DNA of 64,000 nt from Tricholomella constricta (taxonomy: Eukaryota > Basidiomycota > Agaricomycetes > Agaricales > Lyophyllaceae): assembly GCA_013368375.1 (NCBI GenBank), contig JAACJP010000023.1, forward strand, positions 1-64,000, given 5' to 3'. Every line of letters starts with the position of its first letter. The stretch's first letter is position 1. The translations under genes were made by a program, and so were the position numbers. Positions 18,685 to 32,200 of this stretch are shown here, piece by piece. A model generated the notes under the pieces. It was not told the origin of the DNA and ran no database searches. It saw only the letters and a list, made by a program, of their open reading frames with translations.

Positions 18685-21606
18685 ATGGCAGCGTTCTCGA
18701 CGCTGCGTGCCAAATCCTTCAATGAACGCTTTGCCCAGTTTGCCAAAGCTTATTCAGTACACCGTCCCTACGTTCAAAGGTTCTTGAACATCGCATTCGT
18801 CGCTTATGCTCTCGGAACGACATACCGTGGACTCGCGCCACGGCCATCTAGCTCAAATGCTGAAAGTGGGAAAGACAAGAGGCAGAGCAAAGGCAAGGGG
18901 AAGGGAAAGGTCGATGACAAGCAGCAGAGCGAAACTGGAAAGCCTCCTCGAGTTGCAGTACGTTCCTCGTATGGTAGCGATGCCTGCTAACTAGCGCTTA
19001 CACCTTATCAGGTCGACGCGCTCTTCTACCAGCGGCTTTCAACCATCCTTCGAATTGTAATTCCAAGCATACGGTCCAAGGAGGCCCTGCTATTGTTTAT
19101 GCACTCCAGTCTACTTATCTTCAGAACTGCAATATCACTTTACGTCGCAGCACTCGACGGCAAGTAAGTTTTTCTGCTAATCAAACATCTTCTGTTCTTT
19201 GCACGATTTCCAGTGGTGGAAACTGTCATATCATAATCGAGTTCTCCTCTCCGAGATAATCCCGTGCTAATTCTGCGACATAGGATTGTGGCAAGTCTCG
19301 TACGCGCACGACCTCTGGAATTCTTCTGGAACATCCTCCGTTGGCTGCTTGTCGCAATTCCAGCAACCTGGACGAACAGTTGGCTTAGTTATATCCAGAA
19401 CAAACTTGCAATCGCGTACAGAACGCGACTGACGCGTGAGGTCATGAAGCAATACTTGGGCGAGGAGGCAGAAGGGCCTGATGGTAAAGTTTATTATAAA
19501 ATTTGTGCGTGCACTCCCTTCTTGGCGCCCCTTATTCAAATTGAACTAGCCTTGCAGCAAATTTGGACGACCGGATAAAGAATCCTGACCAGTTGAGAGC
19601 TTCCCTTCGCTCTTAGGAGCTTTGTACTAAATTTACCCCTACCAGGATGATCACGCATGATATTCAACGATTTTCTACACATCTTGCGGCAATATACTCC
19701 AACATGGCAAAGCCAGTACTCGACGTCATACTTTATAATTACCAACTATCACAGAACGTTGGCGCGGAGGGGCTATTGATTCTCACCTTATTGGTTCAGT
19801 CCTCCGCTGTGATGTGTCAGTGTCACCCCCTATTCCATAACCCATGCCCATGCTGACGCTGCTCTTCAAGTACGACGTCTGACGCCGCCGTTCGGGATGT
19901 ACACCGCCCTGTCGGCTCAGCTTACCGGTTCACTGCGTCATACACATTCACGGATCGCGGAGTTCGCGGAGGAGATAGCTTTCCTTGGTGGGGAGCAAAC
20001 CGAAAAGACCCTTTTGGAGCGAGAATATGCGAGCGTTGTCCGGCACGAGAACCACGTGCTGAGTCGTCGGTGGTGGTTCGGATGTGTCGAAGAAGGTGTA
20101 ATCAAATGGCTATGGGGAGCTTATGGGGTAAGTTGAGATCTTTCTACGCGCGCTTTTAGTAATTATCCGTCTCCAGCTTGTTCTATGTTCGATACCAGTC
20201 TTCTTCAAGTTGCCCGGAACGCGGATTGATCTCGGAGGCCGAACAGAAGGTTCATTGGCATATCTATCTGGAAACCCTGACACTGACAAGTCTCTACAAG
20301 GCTTCGTGACCAACCGACGCCTTCTACTCTCGTCTTCAGGTATGTCATAACCTTCTCCAGCGAACCCGAAGAGACGTGACTGGTTTGGTTTATTCAGATG
20401 CTTTCGGCCGTGTTATGTATTCATACAAAGATCTCTCGGAGCTCGCTGGTTACACTGCCCGAGTTTCTCTCCTTCTTGACACCATGAAAGATGTGCGCAA
20501 AGGTAAATTTGAGAAGGCCCTTGTCAACAGCGCAACCATCGGGGAGAATGCAAACAGTATGTCGTCGCCCTTCTGTCATGATACAAGTATCTTACATTCA
20601 AAAAGTTCTTCGAGGCCATGGGCAAGTGATTGAGTCAGAGGACATCCAGTTCGAGAACGTGCCTATTGTTACCCCAAACGGAGACGTCCTCGTCAAGAGT
20701 TTGAGCTTTCAAGTGAAGCCCGGAGTATGTACCACATTCGCTCATGTATGCTATTGAGACTGAACCCAGAGCAGCAACATCTCCTTATTGTGGGCCCTAA
20801 TGGTAGGCATCGTAACACGCTGGATTTCTGACCTGACAGTTTCTAGGTTGTGGAAAATCCTCTCTTTTCCGTATTCTCGGTGGCCTCTGGCCCGTGTACG
20901 GCGGCATTGTCCGTAAACCCCCCGCGTCCGAGTTTATTCTCATTCCTCAGCGGCCATATCTTTCCCTTGGGACCTTACGTGACCAAGTAATCTATCCTCA
21001 CTCGAAGGCGGAGATGGAAGCTCGTGCGTCGTATATCATAGTCACAGCGACTGAGGTACTCATGGCATCTTTGCAGGCGGCGTCACGGACTTCGATCTGC
21101 TCGATATTTTGGCCATTGTCGAGATGGACAATGTCGTAGAGAGAGAAGGTGGCTGGGATGCGACTCGAGAGTGGAGGGACGCTCTGAGTGGCGGAGATAA
21201 ACAGAAAATTGCATGGGCAAGACTATTTTATCATAATCCCCGGGTAGGTTTTACATCGCGTCCAGCTATACATAAGTTTGACCACCCATTGTAGTATGCC
21301 ATCCTGGACGAAGCGACATCACTGGTGCCTACAGAGATGGAGGGGCTCATGATGGAACATGCTACGCGTCTGGGAATCACACTCCTCACTGTATCACATC
21401 GACCATCTCTTTGGAAGTATCATGCCTTGATTCTCCACTATGACGGCCAAGGAGGCTACGTCTTGTACGCCACATTCGCTTCCTTCCTCTTTCTTTCGGG
21501 ACCTCACTTTCCTGATTCTCCCTTCAGCACCAAGCTCGACGCAGAAAAGCGTCTTGCCCTGCAGGAGGAGAAGCAAAGCCTAGAGAGTAAACTTCTCGAA
21601 GTGTGA
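18685..21606 (+). CDS. Peroxisomal ABC half-transporter, subfamily D (PXA1/PXA2 type)
   Basis: A gene of about ten or more exons. Early junctions: exon 1 18685-18957, exon 2 19012-19163, exon 3 19284-19504, exon 4 19558-19591, next from 19646. The transmembrane half carries the ABCD-specific KNPDQ motif and the EEA-like loop [14 protein letters not shown]. The nucleotide-binding half has Walker A GPNGCGKSS (split by an intron near 20,850), signature [15 protein letters not shown], Walker B AILDEATS, and a switch histidine in [10 protein letters not shown]. The C-terminus is a short coiled region ([13 protein letters not shown]). ABCD transporters dimerise to import very-long-chain acyl-CoA into peroxisomes for beta-oxidation. 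The N-terminus has a Lys/Gly/Ser-rich linker near residue 65-90. Confidence 0.9.
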
Positions 21607-22046
21607 GTGCATGTGCTGCCATGGTTTCTTGACATAAACCTTAATTGACATCGTCCCTTCATGAAGTCCGAAGATGAAGGCGCGCCTAATGGAGTTGAAG
21701 GCTATTGCTGGGTAGTTAGGTATATGCGAGTCCACACTGTTAATTACGACTGCTCCACCTTGGATGCTCGCTCGTCAGGGACTTGCTATCATATAATATA
21801 TCCCGAATTATCATTCCGTCAACGTCGTCCCGTTCTGCGATCAAGCCTGCCAGTGCTGCCACCATGCAATGTTTCAGAGGCAACAAGAGATGCATCATCA
21901 TCGAGGAGGAACAATGTTGACATTCGTATTTAGCATGCCTCGGGCCTCGAGGACGTATTCATTAGCGTACATAAACCCCAGGACTGATCCAACCTCCAAC
22001 TTATCCTGATCTCACGCGTTCTCTTAAGTTCCTAGTGCATGCCACA
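21607..22046. other. Intergenic, ABCD transporter to M28 protease
   Basis: About 440 bp that must hold the transporter 3' UTR and the protease promoter. No other feature seen. Confidence 0.5.
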
Positions 22047-25000
22047 ATGAAACCGTGGCCTTCCGTGCTCGGCACCACAGCTGTTGTGGTGATCTACGCC
22101 CTCATTTTTGCCGCCGTTCTCGTAACCGACCAGCTTCCTGCCGTACCAGATTCTCATCGTCAACATGGCCTTGACCTTGCGCAAGCCTGGAAAGACTTGC
22201 ACGTCATCACAACGCGCCCACACCCGTACAACTCTCATGCCAACGACCTCGTACACGCATATCTCCTCTCACGTCTGGAGCCAATCGCTTCTGCCTACCC
22301 CCACGTCCATCTGGTCGACGACCGCGTGTCTAACGCATCAACTGAGCAGATATACTTCGAAGGAACCAATATCTTGGTCAAGGTTGATGGAACCGAGCCA
22401 GATGGGGCGGTGCTGTTCTCGGCGCACTATGATTCAGTGTCCACTTCAAATGGCGCGACGGATGATGGAATGGGGATTGTCTCGATGCTGCAGATGGTGA
22501 CGAAGCTGGCAGAGACGAGAACCAAGAGGACTGCGATCTTCAACTTTAATAATGGCGAAGAGGATGGTTTGAATGGGGCACACGCGTGAGTCACGGTCTT
22601 GTATGCTTGTTCCGTATCTCATTCGCCCGCCTATTATCTAGGTTCTTACAACACCCGTGGTCGAATCTGACGGGTATATTCCTCAATCTCGAAGGCGCAG
22701 CCTCTGGAAGGTGCGTGTCGCGTCTCTGTATCCCTATATTTATTCAAGACCTATATCTACAGTCGACCTATACTCTTCCGAGGTACTTCCACGAAGCCTC
22801 TACGCGCCTTCCTCCACAAATATGTTCCCCACCCACACGGCACTGTACTCGCTGGCGATGCGTTCGCGCGAGGCATCATTCGCTCCAGAACCGACTATTC
22901 TGTCTACTCAGAAGGCGGGGGGATGCAAGGCTTGGACCTCGCTTTTTACAAAGGCCGTAGCAGTTACCACACGAGATATGACGCGATTCCTTTTCTGAGA
23001 GGTGGGACTCGTGCCCTTTGGAGCATGATGGAGGCGGTGGACGGCGCTGGACGCGCTTTACTCGACCAGGATGATGAAGAGCCTCCTGGAAATGTCGTTT
23101 ATTTCGACCGTGAGTTCCATCAATGTTCAAGAATCGTTGTGTGGTATTCACTGTATGATGTCATCCAAGTATTTGGACGATTTATGGTGATGTTCTCACT
23201 TGAGGCGATGCAGACTTTCAATGTTGTATTCCTTGTCACTATTCCAATCATTGCGCTTTTCCTTGTGGCCTTCCGGCGTCTCGCAGCAACTCGATCGAGC
23301 CAGGCTGGACTCCTCTCTCGTTTATGGAACGCAGATGGAGGGCACGATTCCAGCTGGGTCAGATTTTGGCTTGCGTTGATAGCGGTTTTGGCCTCCCAGG
23401 TCGGGCTTGTATTAGCGTATGTGGCGTTGAACAAATATGTATGTCTATCCTGTCAATTTCATTTCTATCTGATAGATTTATATCCTTTGGACATTGCAGG
23501 TAATTTATTCCTACGCATACCTCATCATCACGACAGCAATCTCGTTGGTGTACTTGACGTTCTCCATCCCTCTCTCGTCGCTCTCAAATCTACGACGACC
23601 TGCTGCAGCTACCTCCGACGCAAATCCCCTGCTTCTTCAGCTTGTCGTTCTCACTTATCTCCTTCTTCTGACGATTACTGTGTTCATTCCAATTGGCGGA
23701 ACATATATTTTCACCGTTCTCGCCACCTGCGCGTTCCTGGGCTGGGTGGTGGGTGCCGTGGACGAGGCAATCAATTATAGGAAGGATAGTGTGATCGATA
23801 GGAACGAAAGAGCAACGGAAGTGGATGGTGAGGGCGAGGGCGACCTGGAACCTACTGAAGTTACACCCCTCATTGAACGACAGCATTTTCAGTCTTCCTC
23901 GGTGGGTACTCCTAGAGGTGAAGGTCGACGCACAGGTGTCTGGTTCATCCAACTTTTGCTTGTCGTCCCAATACCTGTCATACTGGTTGCACACATCGGT
24001 GTTCTCTTGATTGGTGCAATGCCACAGGGCATTGCAGATGGTGGCCCCGTTTGGTTTGGTAAGTATCGCTACATACTCTCATGGTCCTGCATTGATTTTA
24101 AAATCATAGTTTATGCTGCGTTATGCATCATTTCGACCCTGCTTATCCTACCTCTCGCTCCGTTCTTACCTTCATATCCTTCCAGTCCACCACTCGCACT
24201 CGCACCTCCCTTCCAGCATCTCAACAGTCCAAAAACCCTCTTCCGCGTTCTGCTGGTCGTCTTTAGCATCAGTGCAGCGTATACATCGGGCCTTCTTGGG
24301 GTCCTCCTTACATCCACCGCACCACCTTCCAGGAGACTGGGGTTTCCTTTCTCGATTGAGAACCCATTAAAGGTCTTCTTTCAACAACGAGTGGAGGTCA
24401 TTGCACCATGGGTTAGAGGAGACTTCAAGCCTGATGATGCGACTGGTATAAGAGTTCGACCCATGACTTACCTGACGGGCATTCCGCACTACCTAGATCG
24501 GATGATCATTCCGGCCTTGCCCTCTGCCGTTGACAATGGCGCGGAGTGTTTCAAGGATGACGATCGATCAGGACTGATTAGGTGTGGATGGCTCTCCGGG
24601 GATGACATGATACCGTTCCCTGGAAAGAATGGATCTGTTCACGAGCAGCACACGAAAACGGAACCCAGTGCGCAAGTCCTATCCAAGAATCCGTGGCTCC
24701 GGAGCAGCATCAGCAGACGTTCTCGGACATCAGCACGCATCTGGATACACGGTACCAACACCCGTGCGTGTAGGGTATACTTCGACAACGTCAAAGTGGT
24801 TAAGTGGGGCGTCGTCAAAGGCACTCCTGGTGTGCAAAAAGGTTATGAAGGGTACGAGACGAAAAGGGGCGAAGGCTTGAAAGAATTGAGGGTTTGGAGT
24901 CGGACATGGGATAGGGAATTCGAAATCGACGTCGAATTTGTTGAGGGGCCGGAGCTGATCAAGGGCAGCGTTGCCTGCGAGTGGTCGGAATACGAGAGCG

Positions 25001-25140
25001 GGAGGGTTGGTGTTCATGACCATATGGGCGGAAGCACGATTCCGGCTTATGAGGAGGTATTGCAATTCTTCCCTCGCTGGGCGACTTCGACGAAGCTTAC
25101 AAACGGGTTGGTCGAGGTCTGGAGCGCGTTTGAGGTGTAG
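22047..25140 (+). CDS. PFF1: Vacuolar membrane M28 metalloprotease (Pff1-like)
   Basis: Starts at ATG 22,047. Exon 1 runs to 22,585; introns follow at about 22,586-22,641, 22,712-22,760, 23,110-23,170, 23,440-23,500 and 24,061-24,110. A signal-anchor TM segment (VVIYALIFAAVLV) is followed by the M28 peptidase domain. Zinc ligands are in LFSAHYDSVSTSNGATDDG (H and D), NNGEEDGLNGA (catalytic and ligand E) and the late histidine in SSYHTRYD. About eight further hydrophobic segments and a C-terminal luminal domain follow, matching the multipass Pff1/FXNA architecture of roughly 900-1,000 residues. It acts in the vacuolar membrane as a probable aminopeptidase. Convergent with the kinesin gene, 250 bp away. 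Confidence 0.9.
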
Positions 25141-25391
25141 AGCTTCACTCTACGTGTCCTAGGTCAACACCTGAATAATCCAGAAAATACCCAAAGCCTT
25201 TAACTGAGGGAGTTCATCAATCTTTATTGAAGAGATACCGATGAATAGTCAGCTCATCTGAGGAGGTTGTGGGGAGATCACAAAGGGAGTCTCACCGGTC
25301 CTCCGTGCAGCTGACTTTACATTGTGGATTTTTCATTGGTCTTGCGTAAACGGACGTTGATAAATCTAAATCCATGGAACTTTACAAACAG

Positions 25392-28300
25392 TCATCTCCC
25401 CGTCAATCTTCTGATGTTTTTCACTCCATCAGCCCTCGTAGAATTCCTCTCCACCGCAGACGCCGCTTTCTCAATCTGCTCCTCTGTCATCACAGGTTTC
25501 TTCCCCAATTGCCTTTGAAACAAATCTTACACCAATGTCATAAGAAACCAGGGAACGGGACACACCTCTTTTTCTTCTTCGGGACAAAAAGTTCAAGCTC
25601 TTCATTCTCGTTTTCATCTTCCTGCTCTTCATCATTGTTGTTTGACGACGGCTGTCGGGGCCTGTATTTTTTGACTGGAAGGATGACTACAGAATCATCA
25701 CGCCCGTTCAAGGATAGGTCGTCCATATCGCGCGCGAGTTTAGACACGCGGCTGGGGTTGCTTTTCGATGCGTGCGGCAGGACTTTCGATTGACCATTAT
25801 CGCATTCTTGGGAGGAGAGCGCGCGCTGGGCCGTCTTCTTGGTCTTAGGAGTCTTGTCGTGGGCCGACGACGATGCTGCGGGAGGGACCCACTCATCTTC
25901 TTCATCAAAATCCTCCTGGTAATCGTCGTCAAATTCGTCTTCATCATCCTCAACGTCACTTCTAATTGTGCCAGACGCTGCCACACTTTCGTCGTCCCCG
26001 GTCTCGGTCTCTGTCATTTCTGCATCCTCGTGATCTGAGGGGAGTGGTTGATCGGGTATAAACTTCCGCACTTCCCGAATCTCTCTGCGCACAGTGCTGG
26101 ATCGCGCATCTAATGCCCTCGGGGCGCTGGTTTTGTCTTTCTTTGCGAGTGGGGACAAGGACAAAGATCTGCTTGGGTCTGAATGGGAGTCGTCTTCGGA
26201 TGCGAACTCCTCCCCGGATGCATCCTCGTCATCTACCTGAAACACATATATGCATTGGAAGCCACATTATGGAAGAATGACTTACGAGGCTCACCTCCTC
26301 TGCTTCAAAATGATCACTTAGGGGACGCTGTATCTGTGACTTCTTGACGGGACTTCCGAATAGCCCAGATTGGTGCAACATGTCGATTTTGGCATCTGTC
26401 TTGAGCTCATTCTGCTCGAGCTGGAAAGGGTTGAGCAATGGCTAGATACTGTGGCATATTTATTACCTCTTTCATCAGACGCCGAGAATACATCACCTCC
26501 ATATTTCTCATTCGTTCCTCCATCTCCCGCATAACTTCTTCCCTTGTCTCGGCTTCGATGATCGCGCATCTCATTTCCGATTCAAACAGCTAAGGGGTAT
26601 TTAATTGTTAATGATCATCTGTCGTAAAGTAGTGACGAACCCGCATACGCAAGTCCTCAACTTCATCGAAGAGGGCGTCAACGAGAGGGTTAATGGGCTC
26701 GTCATCATATGAATCGTCTTTCTCGTCGTTCGGCGGTTCGTCCTCTTGAGTCAAGACATCATTTAATAAACATCAGATGTAGTTGCAGCCATACGACTCA
26801 CCTTCAAGAACTTCCAAAATTGCCTCAGCGGCCTGTTTTCCGCTCATTTGGCCACCTATGGAGATTGTAACTTTTCGATGGTAAGGCCTGGGTAATATTT
26901 CAGAATCTTTCAATGTCAGAGGACCCAATTCCTTGATCGTGGTGCCATTGATTTTGCCCGGCCCTTTCATCCCATTGGGGAAGCGATGCACCGGGGCAGG
27001 TGCTGGCGTTATGAATACTTCTCTTGCAAGAGCGGCGAACCTCATAACATGAGAATTCTCATCGTAACCTGTATCATACGGGTTCACGTTCACAATCATA
27101 ACCTGGATGCAACAGAGATTTTATTGGCGGATGGGAAAAAGATAAAAGTGAAGACAACAGGGAACGTACAGCTTTGCCATCACCGATAAAATAGTCCATA
27201 AGGGCCTCGGTGAGCTTGCTATGCCTGAACGGAACGACGGCCAGACCCTTTTTTACATCCCTGGTGTCCATTCTACCTTCTTTTCCGATGCCTTCTTGTC
27301 CAAGACTCATGGCGAGTTTTCGCTGGTTCGACCGCATCACTTCCATGCATTGTCCAAGGACCATAAGGGACTTGTTGATGTTACCTGCTTCACGCAGGCG
27401 ATCACCAGTCGTATGAGTATGCTTTGTGCGCTCGGACCCAGCAAGGTCGACTAGCGTCAAACGTGAAACTTGCAGAGCAGTTGGGTCCTGAATTTCTTCA
27501 GTACAAGAATTTATGCACGAGGAGACTCAAACGTACGTCTCTTTCACCTCTGTGACCTTTGACGACTTTGATGATCACCATTCCGTGGCTGCGGCTGCTC
27601 TCACTATTTGCGAGTGTACCAAAGACGCGTCTATGGAGCTGACCCAGTTTCACGAGAGCTTTGGCTTGCAATGCACTGTGAACTCGGAATTGACGTAGGC
27701 CAGAGATATATTTCCCAGTCGTCGCCGAGTCTCCATTATCAGACGCAGGAGAGGGTTTGAGAGGTAAAGCTGCTCGCGTCAAAACCATGGTTTTGCCAGT
27801 AGTCGGGCGGAGTACCCCACTGGCCGGCTTCGAGTCATCTTTGACGGATTCAAGAAGATCATATACTTTTTCATTGTACACTTCAGCGTACGAAAGCCAG
27901 ATGGTGTACTCGTAGTTTCGATCGAGCTTGAGCACAGTGGGGTCGATATCTGAATCAGACGGCGACGACTCCAGATGTTGACCAAAAACCTCGGCCAAAG
28001 CTGGTTCTGGCGTTACAGGTAGTGGCTTCGAGTCATTCGGGTCCGCGGGCTCGATGCCCTGCAGTCGAATGGGACGGAACTATGGTTGATCAATTGTAAG
28101 GACACATTAGGAATGATAAAGGAGTCGATTTACCCTTCCGTCGCCATGAAGCCCCTCGATGCTATTGAAAATTACGTCGAGGGTCCGGGGTAGGATTCCC
28201 GCGCTGCCCTCCCGCGCTCCTCCTTGAACGGTATAGGTTTTGCCAGAGTTTGTCACTCCATACGTGAACAGGAGCCCATTCTGGCCCTGGAGTACATCGT

Positions 28301-28884
28301 TGACCAGTGGGAGTGTCGTTTTCGTGAAGAAATATGACTGGGATATGTCCGGTGGGAACACATGTGAAAACGTATATATCGAGGAGGGTGGAAGAGTAGA
28401 TGGACGAAAGCGTGCAGGTTTGTTTTGTTGTTCGTTAGGGTCTGTCATCTGAACAGAGGTTTCAGAGAGTGGTGTCAGGTAGGGCTGGAAAACGGTTTGA
28501 TCATCCCCCAAGTGTGGCCTAATTCTAAGGTATGCCTGAATATGCTTTTAGAACAGCCATGAGCGTCATCTGGGGTAGACAGACCATGATAGGCTCCCGG
28601 TCGGCATCAGAGACGGTGTTATTGGTCTGCTTTGCGGCCGTCTTTCGACTTGTTGCATGCTTTGGAGCAGTCTTAGATGCGGCTTCCACTGAATTATCTC
28701 TATTGACAAGAGGCTTGCGAGCTGCCGCTTTCTTCACAATCGTTGTTGTCGTGGTGGTCACAGGTGTGGCAGCCTTAGCTGTAGCCGCACGTGCCCTGGT
28801 TGTCCTTGTGGTGGGCGGGATGGGAGCTGGAGCAGTTTTTGTACGCGTTGAAGCTCGAGTTGCGGCTGTTGGTTTGTCTGCCAT
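25392..28884 (-). CDS. Kinesin-6 family motor (KIF20/MKLP-like)
   Basis: ATG at 28,884; about ten exons; stop at 25,392. A basic Ala/Thr-rich N-terminus leads into the motor, which begins AYLRIRPHLGDD. The P-loop is YGVTNSGKTYT, switch I is NSESSRSHG, and switch II is LVDLAGSER, followed by PFRHSKLTEALMDYF. The N-S-G-K-T variant and the insert around the microtubule-binding loops fit kinesin-6. Downstream are a coiled-coil segment (MREMEERMRNMEVMYSRRL), an acidic low-complexity tail and a basic terminus (FVPKKKKR joined by a last intron to RQLGKKPVM). Kinesin-6 motors act at the spindle midzone in cytokinesis. It shares a 370 bp divergent promoter with the kinetochore gene at 29,255. Confidence 0.88.
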
Positions 28885-29254
28885 GGTGGATCAAGCTAAG
28901 GTGGTCCTCGTCAAGTGGCCTTTGGGGCCGGAAACTCCAGGCCTCAAACGCGAGGCAACAGCACGTGACATCATTGGCGCGTCGGTATGTACGAATACAT
29001 TCTCATGCTTATTCGTTTTTCTATTACTATCAGACATCGTGGACCTTCTCTTGAGCGTTGGGTAGAGCTGAGCCGAACATACGGCTGCATAGATCATACC
29101 ACAGTAATGTCGCGGCCCAATAAGCTCTTGAGTGGAACGGTCACATGATCGTTCGTTGTGAGCGCGTCGCAATTGTTTGGCTGCTTGGTCCTGATTTCAA
29201 CAAGCTCCACCACAGGTTGACCACAGCTTACCTCCTAGGCTCACTTCATCCTCC
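28885..29254. promoter_or_regulatory. Bidirectional promoter, kinesin-6 / Spc7
   Basis: 370 bp between two divergent ATGs. The short shared interval implies co-regulation of two mitotic genes. No cell-cycle motif was assigned. Confidence 0.45.
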
Positions 29255-32200
29255 ATGGCTGTCAGCAAAGACTCGCCCAAACGGCGCAAGTCCATTGCTG
29301 CTCCTAATCAGAACAAGCCGGCCGTCCTTCCACGAGCCAAACGACGACCTCATAGCATAGTTTCTGGAGATCGCTTGAGCCCTTTTGCCAAAGCTCGTCG
29401 CTCCCTGGTACGTCTCACCACGGCTATTTAAGCCTGTTTATACTCTTACACAACAGCCAGGCCCCACGGAAGAGCATCTTGAAGGCTTTCACCAACATCC
29501 TGCACAATGGCGATGAGAATCCAGAGTCCCAACCGCAATCTCAAGCCGAATCTAGCTCTCAACCTCCCAACCTTTCGCACTCCCCTGATGATCCCAGTGT
29601 TACACACTCGATGGATATTACTAAAGATTTTACCACTAAAATCCACGACAATACAACGAGGAAATCATTTGGCGGACGTCGTGTCAGCTTCGCCGAGAAT
29701 GTCCGAGTTCGTCTTATTGAAGGTATCAACAAAAAAGCCGATGGCACCGAATCCCCTCAATCCTCGCCCATCGCTGATTCACCGCCTGCACCACCGACAT
29801 ATCCACCAACGGACGAGAATGACTACCCAGGTGCCGCCTCGGGCAGCCGTCGCCGGAGTTCAGCACGATATTCAATTGCCTATAGCGAGGATATGGACTT
29901 GACTTCAATTGGTCCTCAAGGTTTTCTTGTCGTTGGCGATTCTGCCATTGCTGACGAAGAATTTGTCGACGACGACGCCATGGATATGACGGAGGTCATT
30001 CACGGGGACCTTATTCGTCAACGGTCCTTGTCTATGGGTACTCGCCCTCCTCTTGCTCAGCTTCATCATCCTGATCAGGACCACTCACGCTCTAATGGCC
30101 TCGACCAATCTCAATCTTCTGAGGAATCTGAATCCCAGGTGCTTTCAGATGCCGACTCTGATCGTTCGACACCGATGGACTTCACAATGCCGTTGAGTAG
30201 GTCAAAGCGGCCACCCGTGGAACATGATGCATTGTGGCATGCGCTGAGACAAGCCACTCATTCTGGAGATACGCCAATTGAGCGCGAGCCATCGTCGGAC
30301 GACTTCGATCATGGGAGTGTACCACCTGTCGACGATGAGATGGATCTCGACGACGCTGTTCAAAGATTAATGCGTGTCCGACAATCACTGTCCTCCATAC
30401 CAGTTATGCGTGCCGAGGATATTAATGGCGGAATCAATGGTCATCGTGAGCCACAGGACGACACATTCTCCACAGAGGGTAGCTTCGAAGACCAGGAAAA
30501 CTACACAATGAATTTGAGTGCAGTGTTCGGTCGAGCAAGCCTAGGTGGCGCTGATATCGGACGAGTGAGTTTGGGGTCAACAATGGACGAGTCCGAGGTC
30601 TATGGAGCAATCGCTGTTCCTTCTCAATCCACTCCTCGACATTCCATTGCCCGGCCAGAACAACGGCAAACAAACCCGGGTCAGGACCATGGGCCAGCTT
30701 TTACCGTATTTCAGCCACCTCCTGCGTCAGAATCACATCCACTTTCGACAACAACCACAGAACCGCCTCCGCAACGCCCTGTAGTCACATTCTTGGCTCC
30801 TAGGGGCCCAACGTCGCCGTCAAAAACCATAAGTTCAACTTCGGCACCATCTTCTCCATCGATCGCTAAGCTGCCTCAAGCTCGCACTGGATTTTCTGCG
30901 GCGTTCGCTCCGCCTGTCGCGCGCTCGATCCTTAACAAACGCCCTCGACCATCCACGGACGAGGGGCGGAGTGCCGTGGATGCAGATAGGCCAAGTCCTG
31001 CCAAAAGGGCAGCCATCGCAGGAAAATGGCCAGCTGACTCCCACAACGTTGTATCCCCCGCTGCTCCATCGCCGAAGCTGAAACCGAAACCACTGTCACC
31101 GAGCAAGAAGGCACCCTTCCAGGCACCCGCGGTAACAACTTCCTCTCAACAACCATCTTCATCGCTCCGACGGCCTTCTGGCTACTTCGCAAAGAGGAAG
31201 AGTTTGGGCGGTACACTTGTATCACAGCCCCAAAAAGATGACGCGCCAGTTGCCGCGAAATCCTCGCCCAAAAAAAATGCCGCATTGGGTTTTGGACGAG
31301 CTAGTTTGGGCTCAGGCGCGGCAGATGCCTGGCAACATTTCGATAAAGACGCCGGGTCCGGAATTGAAAAAGGCAAGGAGAAGGTGGCGCTCCTTTGCGA
31401 TCGAGAAACTGCGCGTCAGACTGCAGCAGCTCTTGCTATAACGCGAGGATCGCCAGCACCGGCTTCGCCCCAACCAGCCCCGCTTGCGGTTGAAACGCCT
31501 GCCTCACTCTCCCCCGTCGTAGACATCTCCACGCTCCTCGGTCCCGCAGGCGATGAAGACGAAGAAAATTTGGACGTGGATCCCACGGAACAGTGGAGAA
31601 ACGCAGTTGAACCCAGTGAATTTGCTGAAAAAGACGACGTCCGTCTCTCCTACATATTTCGATGCATCATGTTACTGACCTCTGTACGCCTTCGTATAGC
31701 CTCCAATATCCATCAAGCAGTTCTTCGCTATGACAGGGATCAGATTTATGGACGAGCTGACTGCGCCTAGGCGATCCACACATCCATCCCAGCAGAATGC
31801 TCTTCAACCACGAGACGTTAGGGAGGTTCCCCTGGCGGAGTACGTCACCGCGATGGGAATGGACGTGCCTCAATTGGTTCTTTACTCGCGCGTCTCAAAG
31901 GACTTGGAGGCCTGGATCGAGAAGAGTAAGGCTGATTTTGAACAAGCTGAGGATGAAGCAGCAAAGATTACTCCAGAATTGTTCACCGAGTATTCGAGAG
32001 CGGATGAAGAGGGGCAGGCGGAACTCCTTGTGCGTGTTTTTCAGAAAGTGTAACGAGTCCTTGATATCGATAATCGCGCCCACAGCATCAACTGCAGTTG
32101 ATACGAACCAATACGCGAGCGCTTGCAAAATCAGACTGGTACGACTGGAAGTTACAATGGCTGGAAGGTCTTCGCACTACCGCTGATCAGACATTCAAGT